A stretch of DNA of 64,000 nt, taken from assembly GCF_027105055.1 (NCBI RefSeq), contig NZ_CP114264.1:1178001-1242000 (forward strand), written 5' to 3'. The notes beneath the pieces are model-generated. The model did not search any database and was not told the DNA's origin. It saw only the letters and a list, made by a program, of their open reading frames with translations. This DNA is from Acinetobacter sp. TR3. GTDB lineage: Bacteria; Pseudomonadota; Gammaproteobacteria; Pseudomonadales; Moraxellaceae. A program made the position numbers and the translations under genes. Positions 40,222 to 49,475 of the stretch are shown here, piece after piece. The stretch's first letter is position 1, and each line of letters starts with the position of its first letter.

Positions 40222-41349
40222 ATGAATAGTCATACTCAAATTCAAAACACGCTAAATAACCCACCACTACAACCCTATTTACCGAATCTAAATCAATCCA
40301 TTCAGCAGATTGAGGTGGGAACCCGAACCAAACGAGATCGACCGAATACGCAACCACGAAAGACCAAAGCCCTTACAGCAAAAAGACTTGCCAACACCAA
40401 ACAGATGAACTATCAACAATGGTTAGAAGTCAGAAAACAGGGTATTGGCAGCAGTGATGCAGCAACGGCCTGTGGACTGAATCCCTATATGTCGATGCTG
40501 GAACTGTGGATGATCAAGACAGGGCGGATGCAACAAAACATCGAGGATGAAAGTGCAGGTTACGCACCCTTGTACTGGGGAAAAAAGCTAGAACCTTTGG
40601 TGGCTGAATACTACAGCATGCACACCAATCATAAAGTCCGTCGAGTTAATGCAGTATTGCAACACCCTGATGAAGACAAACAGTTTATGTTGGCGAACTT
40701 GGATTATGCTGTAGTCGGTAATGAAGAAGTGCAAATTTTGGAATGTAAAACCGTGGGGGAATATGGCGCAAAACTATGGCGAGATGGCGTGCCTTTATAT
40801 GTGCTGTGTCAGGTACAGCATCAATTGGCAGTGACAGGTAAACAGGCAGCGCATATTTGTGCCTTGATCTGTGGGCATGAAACCAAAATCTATAAAGTGA
40901 CTCGTAATGAAACTGTGATTCAGCACATCATTAATGCGGAACGTCATTTCTGGCAATGTGTCGAAACAGGTATTCCACCCAGTGTAGATGCTTCGGATTC
41001 AGCAGCTAAAGCCTTGCAACAACTTTATCCTGAACAGATTCCATTAACAGTAGAAGACCTGACCCAAAATGAACAAGCTAATTATTTGTTTAATCAGTTA
41101 CTAGAGGAGCGACATAAAGTTGAACAACACCAGCAGTATTTTGATGAACTGAAACATCAACTACAAATGATGATGAAAGAAGCAGAGCGAGCGGTATTTA
41201 CAGGTGGTTCAGTCACATGGAAGAAATCACAAGACTCAATCAGCCTAGACAGTAAATCATTGCTTAAACAGCATCCTGAATACCTACAGCAATTTCCCCA
41301 AACCAAAGCAGGAACACGACGCTTTCAGATTTATCCGAATGGTGGATAG
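40222..41349 (+). CDS. YqaJ-type (lambda-exonuclease-like) recombinase nuclease
   Basis: A 375-residue protein with a basic, Gln-rich N-terminus. The nuclease core starts near residue 68: YQQWLEVRKQGIGSSDAATACGLNPY is the YqaJ signature. NLDYAVV and ILECKTV supply the Asp and Glu-x-Lys of the PD-(D/E)xK site, and CQVQHQLAVTG follows. Such proteins resect double-stranded ends for single-strand annealing recombination. A partner annealing protein is not obvious nearby. TACAGGAATAATTGCA precedes the ATG. Confidence 0.9.
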   Translation: MNSHTQIQNTLNNPPLQPYLPNLNQSIQQIEVGTRTKRDRPNTQPRKTKALTAKRLANTKQMNYQQWLEVRKQGIGSSDAATACGLNPYMSMLELWMIKTGRMQQNIEDESAGYAPLYWGKKLEPLVAEYYSMHTNHKVRRVNAVLQHPDEDKQFMLANLDYAVVGNEEVQILECKTVGEYGAKLWRDGVPLYVLCQVQHQLAVTGKQAAHICALICGHETKIYKVTRNETVIQHIINAERHFWQCVETGIPPSVDASDSAAKALQQLYPEQIPLTVEDLTQNEQANYLFNQLLEERHKVEQHQQYFDELKHQLQMMMKEAERAVFTGGSVTWKKSQDSISLDSKSLLKQHPEYLQQFPQTKAGTRRFQIYPNGG

Positions 41350-41400
41350 GGCTGATACCCAAGTAACCCATTTCAATTTAACTAACACCCCAACCAACTG

Positions 41401-41432
41401 ATCCCATACCCCAAACAAGTATGGGATTTTTT
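41401..41432 (+). terminator. Terminator-like hairpin before the Gp3-like gene
   Basis: Stem ATCCCATA/TATGGGAT with an 11-base loop and a T-run, followed by ATGCCCAAAATT as at 40174. Confidence 0.82.
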
Positions 41433-41495
41433 ATGCCCAAAATTTATTTATCCAAATTTAAACGCCATTTCAACATCTATATAGAGTACATCATC

Positions 41496-42395
41496 ATGAT
41501 TAAAGGTTTAGCTATTACCCCACCTGTGTTGGGGCGTATCAGTATCGGCAAAATTGTCGAAAAGAATGGAAAACGTCTGCCTGAAAAAGATGATCAATTT
41601 ACCATTACCAGCCAAATCCAAAATAAAGATGGGTGGGTCAAACATCCACTGGATGAGCAACTACGTGCCAAAGCGCCCAATCAGAACCAAAAGCTGAGAA
41701 GCATTCCAGTCCGCATGATCTTCAATGATCCCGATCTCAACTTAAGAGCAGAGTACAGCCTATTTGACCGCCAAACTGGACGTTTAATCTGTTCAGGCAA
41801 TGGCGAAAGCTGTCAGCGACTCGGTCAAAATGGCATTGAACAACATCCTTGTCCATCCCCTGATTTATGTCCATTGGCACAGGGTGGATTATGCAAGCCC
41901 TATGGCAGACTCTACGTCAACTTAGATGAATCAGATGAGTTTGGTACTTTCATCTTTAGAACCACAGGCTTTAACAGCATCCGCACTTTGGCAGCTCGAC
42001 TTCGTTACTATCACGCAGCATCGGGTGACTTACTTTCTTGTTTGCCATTGCAATTGACCTTGCGAGGTAAAAGCACCACACAAAGTTACCGTACCCCGAT
42101 CTACTACGTGGATCTGACTTTACGTGATGGCACAAACCTGAAAGATGCGATTAGTTCAGCCAAACAGATGGATGAACAAAGTAAGACAGCAGGGTTCTAT
42201 CAGGAGGCTTTGGATCATGTGGCACGGCAGGGTTATGGTAATGCCTGCTTTGAGGTGGGAGGTGAAGAGGGTTTGGATATAGTGGAGGAGTTTTACAGCG
42301 TTGAATCTCAAACAGAGCATCAGCAAACGCATGATCTCACTCATGTTCAAGATATTCAGAAAGGCTTACAGCAGTCGGTTCAAGCTCTGAATTAA
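41496..42395 (+). CDS. Cys-rich putative metal-binding element protein (Gp3-like)
   Basis: A 299-residue protein. A central cysteine cluster (CSGNGESCQRL... HPCPSPDLCPLAQGGLC, about residues 107-140) suggests bound metal. It resembles the hydrolase-or-metal-binding group related to phage Gp3-like recombination directionality factors, which often follow DUF932 and YqaJ genes. That link is from memory and gene context. The start at 41496 (MIKGLAITPP) is preferred; the longer frame begins inside the upstream hairpin. A strong hairpin follows. Confidence 0.65.
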   Translation: MIKGLAITPPVLGRISIGKIVEKNGKRLPEKDDQFTITSQIQNKDGWVKHPLDEQLRAKAPNQNQKLRSIPVRMIFNDPDLNLRAEYSLFDRQTGRLICSGNGESCQRLGQNGIEQHPCPSPDLCPLAQGGLCKPYGRLYVNLDESDEFGTFIFRTTGFNSIRTLAARLRYYHAASGDLLSCLPLQLTLRGKSTTQSYRTPIYYVDLTLRDGTNLKDAISSAKQMDEQSKTAGFYQEALDHVARQGYGNACFEVGGEEGLDIVEEFYSVESQTEHQQTHDLTHVQDIQKGLQQSVQALN

Positions 42396-42396
42396 A

Positions 42397-42428
42397 TACT
42401 GTTGGGGGCTAAGAAGCCCCCAACAGTA
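42397..42428. terminator. Long perfect hairpin closing the element cassette
   Basis: Perfect 14-base stem TACTGTTGGGGGCT/AGCCCCCAACAGTA with loop AAGA. There is no immediate T-run, but T-rich sequence follows 16 bases later. Confidence 0.75.
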
Positions 42429-42498
42429 ATATTGCTACTATTTTTTATTAAAAAATTTGAACTACTTATTGAATCAATAAACATTACTTAAGTATCGT

Positions 42499-42768
42499 TT
42501 ATTTGGAGGGCGGTAGTACGTTAGGCTTTTGTAACATTAATCCATTTATAACTTTTTGTTGTCTACTATCTTCATTACGTAGTTGTTTATCTTTAGAATG
42601 ATGGTCTTTATTCTCTTCGACTTTGGTGTCGCCATGATTATGATCAGTGATATTACGTAATTCGGTATCATCTAAGGAGCGAATCGTTTTTGAAGTGCTA
42701 GGTTCAGCCCATGATGTCGTATTCAAAAAAATGAAAAATAATAAATTGTACTTCATCCATGAAGTCAT
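42499..42768 (-). CDS. Small exported His/Asp-rich protein of the copper island
   Basis: An 89-residue protein with a signal peptide (KYNLLFFIFLNTTSWA) and a charged, His-bearing mature part (ITDHNHGDTKVEENKDHHSKDK) that could bind metal. AAGGA lies eight bases before the ATG at 42768. It is 14 bases downstream of copD on the same strand, so it is probably the last gene of the copC-copD unit. No named family is recognised. Confidence 0.6.
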   Translation of the reverse strand: MTSWMKYNLLFFIFLNTTSWAEPSTSKTIRSLDDTELRNITDHNHGDTKVEENKDHHSKDKQLRNEDSRQQKVINGLMLQKPNVLPPSK

Positions 42769-42782
42769 AGCGTGATCCTTTT

Positions 42783-43664
42783 TTACTCAATACCGACTAC
42801 AGTGGTGATATAACCAGTGGCTAAAAGAATTGATAGACCTAATGACATCTCAAATAAAATGGCATAGCCCAATTGTTTCGCAAATTTCGGGTCTTGTAAG
42901 CGAGGTGTGAAATACCATTTGTTAAAGGCTGCTAACAATAAAATACTTAGGACAAATAATATTTTAATAATAAATCCATGCCCATAAGGTGTATTGATTA
43001 GAGTATTAAAATCTTTAAAGAGTAATAAAGCAATACTAAGACCACAAGCGATGAGTATTCCTACAATAAAGGCTGCTATTTGCCCAAATAGATGCATACG
43101 TTCTTTAAGTGGTAAGCCATTAATTTTTTTGCTTGTTTTCCATAATGGATAAAGCGACCCCATCCATAAGGACATTACAAGTACATGTATTGATAACAAA
43201 GCTTGAGCGAATAAGGGTAAATTCGTGACGTGTCCGAGTTGTGAAAAACTTAAAACGATTGGTGTGAGCAGTATGGTAAAGATTGCTCCTTCAGTTTTGG
43301 AAATATCAATCGTCCCTTTACTAAGTTTGACTATCATAAATATGAGTAAAAGTGCAAAACTGATTGATCGAATGATAGAGACATGTCCAGTAGGAGTATT
43401 GACTAGTATATTTATATAGTTGCTATCCCACATACCTGAAAGGCCAGTGTTGGCAAAACTTCCTATAAGAATGAAGAAGCCGAGAACACTTGAAAAAAGG
43501 CCTAAACCTGTACCAATAGTCATGTATTTTAGAATAGTCTCCTTGATTTCAACATAACGTCCAAGTAAGAAATAGCAGAAAGCACCGCCAATAACAAATG
43601 CAATCCCTAAATATAAAATGACTTTAACCAACCATGTTGCATATATCCAAGTCTCAGGAATCAT
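42783..43664 (-). CDS. copD: CopD-family copper resistance membrane protein
   Basis: A 293-residue inner-membrane protein with about eight hydrophobic helices. WLVKVILYLGIAFVIGGAFCYFLL, the TPTGHVSIIRS region, HVLVMSLWMGSLYPLW and YGHGFIIKILFVLSILLLAAFNKWYFTPRL match the CopD/PcoD family. CopD is thought to pass copper across the inner membrane with periplasmic CopC. It follows copC by 67 bases, across a strong hairpin. The histidines in the helices are candidate metal ligands. Confidence 0.9.
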   Translation of the reverse strand: MIPETWIYATWLVKVILYLGIAFVIGGAFCYFLLGRYVEIKETILKYMTIGTGLGLFSSVLGFFILIGSFANTGLSGMWDSNYINILVNTPTGHVSIIRSISFALLLIFMIVKLSKGTIDISKTEGAIFTILLTPIVLSFSQLGHVTNLPLFAQALLSIHVLVMSLWMGSLYPLWKTSKKINGLPLKERMHLFGQIAAFIVGILIACGLSIALLLFKDFNTLINTPYGHGFIIKILFVLSILLLAAFNKWYFTPRLQDPKFAKQLGYAILFEMSLGLSILLATGYITTVVGIE

Positions 43665-43685
43665 ATTTTTCTCCCTTTATTATAG

Positions 43686-43714
43686 CAACATGCCAGCAAG
43701 CTGCTGGCATGTTG
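43686..43714. terminator. Perfect hairpin between copC and copD
   Basis: Perfect 13-base stem CAACATGCCAGCA/TGCTGGCATGTTG with a three-base loop. It lies inside the copC-copD unit without a T-run on the coding strand, so it may modulate or stabilise the mRNA rather than end it. Confidence 0.65.
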
Positions 43715-43731
43715 ACTATTTTCACTCATTG

Positions 43732-44112
43732 TTATTTTGCCGATTTAATAGTGAAATTATATTCACCATTCATGTTATGGCCATCGGTACCCATTGTGGT
43801 CCAAACCACCGTATATTTTCCTTTTTTTAGTTTTGGAACCGCTACGTCAAATGATTTTTTCATATCATGAGTTATTTGGTAGTTCAAAGGGATATCCTTA
43901 CGTTGGGCATCAAGTAACTTAACGTTCATTAGCATGACTTCTTCACCAAAATTGAGTGTTATGTTTTTTGGTTGACTTGCTACAGAAGCATTGATCGCAG
44001 GAATTGCACTTTCAAGTTTCACGTGTGCAAATGCACTTGAAGCAGTAACAATCAGTGTTGCACCTACGAGAGTGTTACGTAGAGCTGACATTTTATTTTT
44101 GAAAATTTTCAT
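43732..44112 (-). CDS. copC: Periplasmic copper-binding protein CopC
   Basis: A 126-residue protein with a Sec signal ending AFA, so the mature form begins HVKLESAIP with the N-terminal His that serves as a Cu(II) ligand in this family. VVWTTMGTDGHNMNGEYNFTI supplies the conserved Asp/His site. Met residues near EEVMLMNVKLL may bind Cu(I). It starts the minus-strand copC-copD unit, divergent from the ATPase, with a predicted CopR box between them. Confidence 0.92.
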   Translation of the reverse strand: MKIFKNKMSALRNTLVGATLIVTASSAFAHVKLESAIPAINASVASQPKNITLNFGEEVMLMNVKLLDAQRKDIPLNYQITHDMKKSFDVAVPKLKKGKYTVVWTTMGTDGHNMNGEYNFTIKSAK

Positions 44113-44241
44113 TTCTTCATCCTCTTTAAACTAATCTTGGGCTCAGTAATGACCGAATGAAATGCATCAATTGGTTGCTTGGTCATCACCTTTCTCATGC
44201 TTATTATTAAAGGATGAGAGAAACATCCCGATGACTTCAAA

Positions 44242-44257
44242 ATTACATTTTTGTCAT
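44242..44257. promoter_or_regulatory. Predicted CopR box between copC and the copper ATPase
   Basis: ATTACA-TTTT-TGTCAT, followed by TT. The same half-sites with the same spacing occur upstream of copR, and the pattern fits the inverted-repeat sites of CopR/CusR-type regulators. It could drive both divergent units. Confidence 0.65.
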
Positions 44258-44393
44258 TTTAAAAATTAAAAAACCACAAGTGGTACACTGGCTTTAAAGA
44301 AAACAATGATCACTAAACAAACTAATAAGAGGGAGTCTATTTCCATCTTAATGAAATTATTAATTTAAAAAATTAAATATGAAGGAGGCTTTT

Positions 44394-46757
44394 ATGGACC
44401 ATCATCATGAAAACAAAGTACTCAATAACAGACTTACTGACCCTGTCTGTGGTATGACAGTTACAGAAGCATCCAAGTTTTATGAAGAAGTTAAAAATAG
44501 AACTTTTTACTTTTGTAGTGAGAAATGCCACATAAAGTTTAAAAGTGATCCTCATTTTTATATTACTAAAGTTGAGAATGTAGTTACGTTAAAAGAACCA
44601 CAAAAGAGGGATGGTGAGGATTCAAATGAAGTTAATCAGCCTGCTCATGTTAATACCTTCACGATATACACTTGTCCAATGCATCCTGAAATTAGACAGA
44701 ACCATGCGGGAAATTGTCCGATCTGTGGTATGTCGTTAGAGCCTTTACTTCCTGACTTAGATGACGCTGATGAAAACCCAGAACTCAAGAATTTTAAGCA
44801 TAGATTTTGGTGGACCTTACCGCTAACCATTATTGTAGTTTTCTTAGCAATGTTTGGTCATCAATTGAACTGGTTCGAAATGCAGGTGCAAAGCTGGATT
44901 GAACTGGTACTGACTTTACCAATTGTTTTGTGGGCAGGAATGCCATTTTTTGTGAGATGTTGGCAGTCAATCTGGAATCGGAGTCCAAATATGTGGACCT
45001 TGATTGGAATAGGTACAGGAGCTGCTTTTATATACAGCCTTGTTGGAACAATAGTACCTCAAGTATTTCCAGACTCATTTGTATCTATGGGGCGTGTTGC
45101 TGTGTATTTTGAGGCGACCGCAGCGATTATTTCTCTCACATTGTTAGGTCAAGTGCTAGAGTTAAAAGCACGTTCCCAAACTTCAGCGGCAATTAAATCC
45201 CTACTTGGGCTAGCACCTAAAACAGCAAGAAAAATCAGTGTTGATGGTATAGAAGAAGATATTCCACTATCTCATGTACACGTAGGCGATTTATTACGGA
45301 TACGCCCCGGTGAAAAAGTTCCTGTTGATGGAGTCATTACAGAAGGTTCAAGCTCTGTAGATGAATCGATGTTAACTGGTGAACCTGTGCCAGTTACAAA
45401 ACGTGTGGGTGATCAAGTCATTGGTGCAACAATGAACATGAATGGTTCATTGGTGATGCGATCAGAAAAAGTTGGATCATCAACCGTACTTTCTCAAATC
45501 GTGCAAATGGTTGCTCAGGCTCAACGTTCAAAAGCACCTATGCAGCGGATGGCGGATCATGTTGCAGGACGATTTGTTATGGGGGTTATAGGTATTGCTG
45601 TTCTAACTTTTTTGGGGTGGGGGCTATTCGGACCTGAACCTAGTTGGGTTTATGGATTAATCAATGCAGTAGCTGTTTTAATCATCGCATGCCCATGTGC
45701 TTTGGGATTAGCTACGCCAATGTCAATTATGGTAGCAACAGGGCGAGGTGCATCAAATGGAGTACTTTTTCGAGACGCTGCCGCAATAGAGAATCTACGT
45801 AAAATTGATACATTGATTATTGATAAAACAGGAACTTTGACAGAAGGACAACCATCATTCAATAAAGTAGTAGCCACTTCAGGATATGAAAAGAATGAAG
45901 TCCTCCGTTTAGCTGCGAGTTTAGATCAGGGCAGTGAGCATCCTTTAGCAAATGCAATTGTACGTGCCGCCCGTGAGCGAAATCTTACTTTAAGTAAACC
46001 TACTTCATTTGAATCAGGTTCAGGTATTGGTGTTAATGGAGAGATAAACGGACAAAAATTAGCGCTAGGCAATACGGCACTGATGAAGCAATTAGGGATA
46101 TCTGTTAACACTCTTATTCCACAAGCAGAGGTATTAAGAGCTGAAGGTGCCAGTGTTATGTATTTGGCAGCCGATGGAAAACTGCTAGGTCTTCTGGCAG
46201 TTTCAGATCCAATCAAAGCAAGCACTCCAGAGGCCCTTTTATCGTTGGAAGACTCAGGTTTAAGAATCATCATGGCAACAGGTGATGGGCTAACTACAGC
46301 AAAATCAGTTGGGGCTAAGTTAGGAATTAGTGAGGTTTATGGTGAGGTTAAACCTGCTGATAAATTAGATTTGGTCACAAAATTGCAAAAAGAAGGGAGA
46401 ATTGTTGCTATGGCTGGTGATGGAATTAATGATGCACCAGCCTTGGCTCAAGCTGATATTGGAATCGCAATGGGCACGGGTACTGATGTAGCAATGAATA
46501 GTGCCCAAGTTACATTAGTAAAAGGTGACTTACGTGGTATTGAAATTGCTCGTTCTTTATCAGAGGCAACTGTTAAAAATATGAAACAAAACTTGATGTT
46601 TGCTTTCCTCTATAATGGATTAGGTATCCCTTTGGCTGCTGGTGTACTGTATCCATTTACTGGCTGGTTACTCTCGCCTATGATTGCTGCATTAGCAATG
46701 AGCCTAAGCTCAGCATCGGTAATTGGTAATGCCTTACGATTACGTCATCAAAAATAA
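44394..46757 (+). CDS. P1B-type copper-exporting ATPase with YHS and metal-binding N-terminal domains
   Basis: A 787-residue inner-membrane pump that probably exports Cu(I). The N-terminus has a His-rich tip (MDHHHENK), a YHS domain (DPVCGM, residues 16-21) and a heavy-metal-binding YTCPMHPEI...CPICGM domain (about 90-112) instead of classical GMxCxxC modules. The catalytic features are CPC at 433-435, DKTGT at 477-481, SEHPLA and [15 protein letters not shown] five bases before the ATG at 44394 fixes the start; an upstream in-frame ATG overlaps that site. It matches CopF/SilP-like pumps. A hairpin follows. Confidence 0.94.
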   Translation: MDHHHENKVLNNRLTDPVCGMTVTEASKFYEEVKNRTFYFCSEKCHIKFKSDPHFYITKVENVVTLKEPQKRDGEDSNEVNQPAHVNTFTIYTCPMHPEIRQNHAGNCPICGMSLEPLLPDLDDADENPELKNFKHRFWWTLPLTIIVVFLAMFGHQLNWFEMQVQSWIELVLTLPIVLWAGMPFFVRCWQSIWNRSPNMWTLIGIGTGAAFIYSLVGTIVPQVFPDSFVSMGRVAVYFEATAAIISLTLLGQVLELKARSQTSAAIKSLLGLAPKTARKISVDGIEEDIPLSHVHVGDLLRIRPGEKVPVDGVITEGSSSVDESMLTGEPVPVTKRVGDQVIGATMNMNGSLVMRSEKVGSSTVLSQIVQMVAQAQRSKAPMQRMADHVAGRFVMGVIGIAVLTFLGWGLFGPEPSWVYGLINAVAVLIIACPCALGLATPMSIMVATGRGASNGVLFRDAAAIENLRKIDTLIIDKTGTLTEGQPSFNKVVATSGYEKNEVLRLAASLDQGSEHPLANAIVRAARERNLTLSKPTSFESGSGIGVNGEINGQKLALGNTALMKQLGISVNTLIPQAEVLRAEGASVMYLAADGKLLGLLAVSDPIKASTPEALLSLEDSGLRIIMATGDGLTTAKSVGAKLGISEVYGEVKPADKLDLVTKLQKEGRIVAMAGDGINDAPALAQADIGIAMGTGTDVAMNSAQVTLVKGDLRGIEIARSLSEATVKNMKQNLMFAFLYNGLGIPLAAGVLYPFTGWLLSPMIAALAMSLSSASVIGNALRLRHQK

Positions 46758-46763
46758 TCACGA

Positions 46764-46799
46764 CTTACCACTCATTAGCGTAAGTTAATGAGTGGTAAG
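46764..46799. terminator. Perfect hairpin between convergent ATPase and copS genes
   Basis: Perfect 14-base stem CTTACCACTCATTA/TAATGAGTGGTAAG with an eight-base loop and no T-run. Confidence 0.7.
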
Positions 46800-46835
46800 C
46801 ATCATTAGAATGAGTGCTTAATAACCGAGATATCA

Positions 46836-48212
46836 CTAATTTTTAAAGATAATTTTAAAAGAAATATGTCCCTCGTTATAAGTCGCTTGAATGGAAGCTC
46901 CATGCACATCAAGAATAGATTTGGTAATTGCTAAACCAAGGCCAGTACCTTCTTCAACTCTCTGTCTAGATACATCTGTTCGATAAAAACGATCGAATAA
47001 CCGATTAAGTTGTTCTGATGATAGTGGGGAGCTTTCATTTTCAATGATGAATGTTGTTGTATCAAAGTTTTGTTGGCATGTGATTTTGATGACCGAATCT
47101 GATTTGCCATATTTAATTGCATTCGATAACAAATTACTTAAAGCGCGGCGTAGCATTAAAGGATCACCTTTTATACTACCTGAACCACTCTGTTCGAGTG
47201 ACATTCCCTTTTCAGCAGCGATAGCATCATAAAAATCAAATAATGCTGAAACTTCTTTAACTAAATTAACCTGTTGTAGGTTAGGTAAATGTAGACCATG
47301 TTCTGCTTTTGCCAAAAATAGCATATCAGAGACCATGCGAGCTAAATGCTCAAACTCTTCTAAATTTGAAAATAGAACTTCCTGATAAGTATTAATATTT
47401 CGACTACGAGATAAACATACTTGAGTTTGAGTCATCAAATTGTTAATAGGTGTTCTTATTTCATGAGCAAGATCAGATGAAAAATCTGAAAGTTTTTCTA
47501 CTGCGGCTTCTAGCCGATCTAACATATCATTAAAAGCGACAGCCAGTGATTTAAGTTCGGTTGGAGTATTTTCGACTTCTAAACGTTCAGAAAGATGTTG
47601 GGCTGAGATACCCTCTGCTACTTTTGCCATTTGTTGTACTGGACGTAGCCCTCGCCATGCTGCGAACCACCCTAAGAACATTAAACAAATTGTACCCACA
47701 AATCCAATGTATAAAAGTTGACGTCTAAAGTCATTTAAGAAATGTAGATGCTCAGAGGTATCGATTCCAACAATAATCTGAGCTGATATAAACGAGTCAT
47801 TATGATCAAAAGTCTTTTTATAAATTAAGCCACGATAAGTCTTATTTTTAATTTTCCATTCAAGCCATGGATCTTGTTTTGATTTGTTGAGTGCTTGGGG
47901 ATGAATTACTGATGGTGCTGAGCTAAAAATAACTTGACCTGTTGGACGTTCAATCTGAACAATCAGATCGTGATGTCCAATTAAGGCATCTTTTAAATAT
48001 AAATTTAGTTCTTGAGAGTTAGATGGGTTCTGTTCAAGTAGATTCTCTATAAGTTGAATTTTGCCTTCTAATTGAGTTCGGTCTTGAGCTTCAAAATGAT
48101 GCATTACGAGCTTGTGAATAACCAACCCCATAATCATTAAGATGATAACAGTAGAAAGAGAAAAGATGATTGCTATACGAAAGCTGATTGCATTAAACAA
48201 TTTACGAGTCAT
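46836..48212 (-). CDS. copS: Heavy-metal sensor histidine kinase (CopS/CusS type)
   Basis: A 458-residue kinase expected to sense periplasmic copper. Two membrane helices (about 12-33 and 163-185) flank a sensor domain, followed by HAMP (about 187-240). The H-box is [12 protein letters not shown], the N-box [11 protein letters not shown] and the G-box GTGLGLAI. The sensor part fits the heavy-metal kinase group. Its start overlaps the copR stop by 11 bases, so the pair is co-translated. Confidence 0.92.
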   Translation of the reverse strand: MTRKLFNAISFRIAIIFSLSTVIILMIMGLVIHKLVMHHFEAQDRTQLEGKIQLIENLLEQNPSNSQELNLYLKDALIGHHDLIVQIERPTGQVIFSSAPSVIHPQALNKSKQDPWLEWKIKNKTYRGLIYKKTFDHNDSFISAQIIVGIDTSEHLHFLNDFRRQLLYIGFVGTICLMFLGWFAAWRGLRPVQQMAKVAEGISAQHLSERLEVENTPTELKSLAVAFNDMLDRLEAAVEKLSDFSSDLAHEIRTPINNLMTQTQVCLSRSRNINTYQEVLFSNLEEFEHLARMVSDMLFLAKAEHGLHLPNLQQVNLVKEVSALFDFYDAIAAEKGMSLEQSGSGSIKGDPLMLRRALSNLLSNAIKYGKSDSVIKITCQQNFDTTTFIIENESSPLSSEQLNRLFDRFYRTDVSRQRVEEGTGLGLAITKSILDVHGASIQATYNEGHISFKIIFKN

Positions 48213-48885
48213 CTTCTACCTCTAAAACATACCCCATTCCACGTATGTTCTGTATCAGCTTTGGGCTAAAATTACTGTCAATTTTACTGCGCAAACGTTT
48301 GATAGCGACTTCTACAACGTTGGTATCACTATCAAAATTCATGTCCCATATTTGAGAGGCAATGAGCGTACGAGGTAATATCTCACCACGTCTACGCATA
48401 AATAATTCCATCAGCGCGAATTCTTTAGCTGTTAAGTCAATACGTTGCCCAGCGCGAGTGACGCGGCGTTTACGAAGATCAAGTTCAAGATCAGCAATTG
48501 TAATAAGGTTACTATCTTCTTTTTGTTGTCCCCGTCGGAGTAAGCTTTTAATTCGTGCTAATAACTCAGCAAAAGCAAAAGGCTTGACTAGATAATCATC
48601 AGCACCTAAATCCAAGCCTTTCACACGATCTTCAATTTGATCACGTGCTGAAAGAAAAAGAATAGGCATAGTTTTGCCACTTTTTCGGATATCATAAATG
48701 ATATCCCAACCATCTAGCTTTGGAAGCATCACATCTAAAATGATGAGGTCATATTCTTCGGAAAGCGCTTGATGTTTACCAGATAATCCATCCGTTACCC
48801 AATCCGTTATATACCCAGCTTCAGATAGACCTTGTTTAAGGTAGTCACCGGTTTTTTGTTCATCTTCAACTAGTAAGATTCTCAT
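48202..48885 (-). CDS. copR: Heavy-metal response regulator (CopR/CusR type)
   Basis: A 227-residue OmpR/PhoB-type regulator: a receiver domain with the phospho-acceptor Asp in [14 protein letters not shown] and a winged-helix DNA-binding domain ending [10 protein letters not shown]. The ATG at 48885 ([10 protein letters not shown]) is the standard receiver start; the longer frame adds a non-conserved stretch. It is divergent from a Met/His-rich gene, with a predicted CopR box at 48950. It should activate the copper genes on both sides. Confidence 0.94.
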   Translation of the reverse strand: MRILLVEDEQKTGDYLKQGLSEAGYITDWVTDGLSGKHQALSEEYDLIILDVMLPKLDGWDIIYDIRKSGKTMPILFLSARDQIEDRVKGLDLGADDYLVKPFAFAELLARIKSLLRRGQQKEDSNLITIADLELDLRKRRVTRAGQRIDLTAKEFALMELFMRRRGEILPRTLIASQIWDMNFDSDTNVVEVAIKRLRSKIDSNFSPKLIQNIRGMGYVLEVEDDS

Positions 48886-48949
48886 TGATAAAAATCCCAT
48901 ATCACTCATTAAGAACATAATAACGTTATAAATACGTGATTCGTTGTAG

Positions 48950-48965
48950 ATTACAAAAATGTCAT
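48950..48965. promoter_or_regulatory. Predicted CopR box between copR and the Met/His-rich gene
   Basis: ATTACA-AAAA-TGTCAT, followed by TTT. The half-sites and four-base spacing match the site at 44242. It is well placed for autoregulation of copRS and activation of the plus-strand copper genes. Confidence 0.68.
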
Positions 48966-49035
48966 TTTCATGTCACATAGATGTTTAGTAAAGGCCTTTA
49001 AGGTATTTACATAAAGTTAATTTTTGGAGCAAAAC

Positions 49036-49386
49036 ATGAAAACTCTATTCAGCCGTAGCTTAACCACTCTTATGTGTGTTGGTACTTTAATTGTAGGAAC
49101 TCAGTCTTGGGCAGCAGATGTGAAACAAGGAACTACAGTTGTGTCTGAAATTAAAGCCGATTCAAAGACGCAAGAGAAATGTCAAAAACCTTGTAATATG
49201 AAGAATGATGATAAAACCCAACAGGATCATAGTCAGCATGAGCATGGTAACATGACGGATATGTCTCAGATGGATCATTCTAAGATGATGAATATGGGGC
49301 AATCTAAAATGAGTAATATGGATAATTCCAGTATGATGAACATGGACCACTCAAAGATGAACATGTCAAATACATCAAATAAATAA
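49036..49386 (+). CDS. Small periplasmic Met/His-rich copper-binding protein
   Basis: A 116-residue protein with a signal peptide (ending SWA/AD), two cysteines (KCQKPCNMK) and a C-terminal half packed with Met and His repeats (MDHSKMMNMG, MDNSSMMNMDHSKMNM). Such sequences bind Cu(I) and Cu(II) loosely and buffer copper in the periplasm, like the CopB N-terminus or PcoE. GGAG six bases before the ATG at 49036 fixes the start. It is first in the plus-strand copA-copB series. Confidence 0.8.
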   Translation: MKTLFSRSLTTLMCVGTLIVGTQSWAADVKQGTTVVSEIKADSKTQEKCQKPCNMKNDDKTQQDHSQHEHGNMTDMSQMDHSKMMNMGQSKMSNMDNSSMMNMDHSKMNMSNTSNK

Positions 49387-49475
49387 CAAATACGATAAAT
49401 GAAAGATCGGGGGAAATTAAAGCGAATAATAGGTTTGCTTGATTCTCCCATCCTTATATTAGATAGGTGAAATAA

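Noticed and set aside
31423..42428. Complete prophage
   Set aside because: There are no capsid, terminase, portal, tail or lysis genes; only replication, recombination and regulatory genes are present.
43618..43870. Plus-strand frames opposite copC and copD
   Set aside because: They are reverse-strand shadows of well-supported copper genes and span the hairpin between them.
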